5,616 nucleotides of DNA, from the NCBI GenBank assembly GCA_023416895.1, contig JAEZGQ010000253.1:1-5616 (forward strand), read 5' to 3'. Shown here in pieces: positions 5,192-5,616 of the stretch. The notes below the pieces were generated by a model. That model searched no databases, had not been told where the DNA came from, and was given only the letters and a program-made list of their open reading frames with translations. Origin of the DNA: Bacillota bacterium. Lineage in GTDB: Bacteria; Bacillota; Clostridia; Christensenellales; CAG-138. The translations under genes and the position numbers were made by a program. Positions within the stretch are counted from its first letter, which is position 1, and the number at the start of each line of letters is the position of its first letter.

Positions 5192-5212
5192 TGGCGGAGA
5201 AGGAGGGATTTG
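5192..5212 (-). other. tRNA-Ser 3'-end remnant, possible attachment site
   Basis: Read on the minus strand, these 21 bases are CAAATCCCTC-CTTCTCC-G-CCA. That is the 3' side of a T-arm, a full acceptor strand, discriminator G and an encoded CCA, as in bacterial tRNA-Ser genes. The T-loop should continue as GGGTTCAAAT, but the sequence changes to ...AAAACCAAAT. No anticodon arm, variable arm or GGAGAAG 5' end is found to the right. It is therefore only the tRNA end, joined straight to the repeat array. Many integrases use tRNA 3' ends as attachment sites, so this could be one. Confidence 0.45.
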
Positions 5213-5616
5213 GTTTTCGGGCATCGGCATCGCCGCGCTTGCGCTCCGCTCTGCGCGCAGTGGCCTGCCACGAAAACGCGGGGCGGGAAAACGCGTCACC
5301 GGCGCGTTTTCTTTTCCGCCCGTTCAAATCCCTTATTCACATGCACTAAGCAAGAGGGATTTGGTTTTCGGGCATCGGCATCGCTGCACTTGCACTCCGC
5401 GCTGCGCGCAGCGGCCTGCCACGAAAACGCGGGGCGGGAAAACGCGTCACCGGCGCGTTTTCTTTTCCGCCCGTTCAAATCCCTTATTAACATGCGCTAA
5501 GCAAGAGGGATTTGGTTTTCGGGCATCGGCATCGCCGCGCTTGCGCTCCGCTCTGCGCGCAGCGGCCTGCCACGAAAACGCGGGGCGGGAAAACGCGTCA
5601 CTGGCGCGTTTTCTTT
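5203..5616 (+). repeat. Tandem array of 151-bp palindromic repeats
   Basis: Units start at 5203, 5354 and 5505, each with GAGGGATTTGG; the third is cut by the window end after 112 bases. Each unit has a 132-bp core and a 19-bp linker, such as 5335-5353. The core ends are a 9-bp inverted repeat, AGGGATTTG (5204-5212) and CAAATCCCT (5325-5333). Both ends resemble the T-arm of a tRNA (GTTCAAATCCC). The units are GC-rich and differ by a few substitutions, mainly in the CGCCGCGCTTGCGCTCCGCT segment. Because 151 is not a multiple of three, the long frames across the array are not genes. Confidence 0.9.
5281..5321. repeat. Nested hairpin inside each repeat unit
   Basis: In the first unit GGGCGG (5281-5286) pairs with CCGCCC (5316-5321). 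Inside this, GAAAACGCG (5287-5295) pairs with CGCGTTTTC (5303-5311) around TCACCGG. A second GAAAACGCG at 5272-5280 could compete for the same partner. The structure is repeated in the second and third units. In RNA it would fold into a stable stem; the T-rich segment after the inner stem gives only a weak terminator. Confidence 0.7.

Noticed and set aside
5210..5500. Open frames of 96 (plus) and 65 (minus) residues through the repeats
   Set aside because: They arise from stop-poor GC-rich repeats. The period of 151 shifts the frame at each unit, so the same protein is not repeated, and no ribosome site is present.
5203..5616. CRISPR array
   Set aside because: The units are long (151 bp), nearly identical throughout including the 19-bp linkers, and there are no variable spacers.

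Overview
The window reads as Gram-positive, low-to-mid GC bacterial DNA, most likely a gut clostridium. This is inferred from the Shine-Dalgarno sites (AAGGAGGTG, GAGGTGA, AGGTGAT), the gene types and the remnants of mobile DNA; no gene fixes the genus. The stretch is mosaic: GC-rich repeats, an AT-rich three-gene operon, one housekeeping-like enzyme and several gene fragments lie side by side. It looks like a decayed accessory or mobile region, not a conserved chromosomal one. No complete integrase, transposase, relaxase or replication gene is present.

Bases 1-1260 hold the 3' end of an unidentified reading frame followed by a strong terminator (217-251). Next come two very small minus-strand genes with excellent ribosome sites: a 32-residue arginine-rich peptide (545-643) and a 60-residue acidic protein (282-464). 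A plus-strand gene at 919-1218 follows, interrupted at codon 7 by TAA. It ends at a bidirectional terminator (1237-1262).

Bases 1295-2005 hold a minus-strand flavodoxin-fold NAD(P)H oxidoreductase of the azoreductase (AzoR) type. Its probable promoter has a GGATAC-N11-GTATCC inverted repeat across the -10 region. Bases 2006-2654 contain no convincing gene. They hold two tiny overlapping reading frames, hairpins that could act as terminators, and one diverged copy of the repeat family that recurs at the right end.

Bases 2655-4920 hold a tightly coupled minus-strand operon: a ParA-type ATPase and two small, helical proteins that I do not recognise. The third has features loosely like HEPN/DUF5677-type proteins. 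The operon has an extended -10 promoter and a leader of about 180 nt carrying two pairs of direct repeats. There is no ParB, replication protein or toxin that I can recognise. This makes it the best candidate for an undescribed system, either a partition-like or a defence-like module.

Bases 4949-5616 hold a C-terminal gene fragment, then a 21-base match to the 3' end of a tRNA-Ser gene (minus strand). That match fuses directly into a tandem array of 151-bp GC-rich palindromic repeats, which runs off the window. The same repeat family therefore lies on both sides of the ParA operon in the same orientation.
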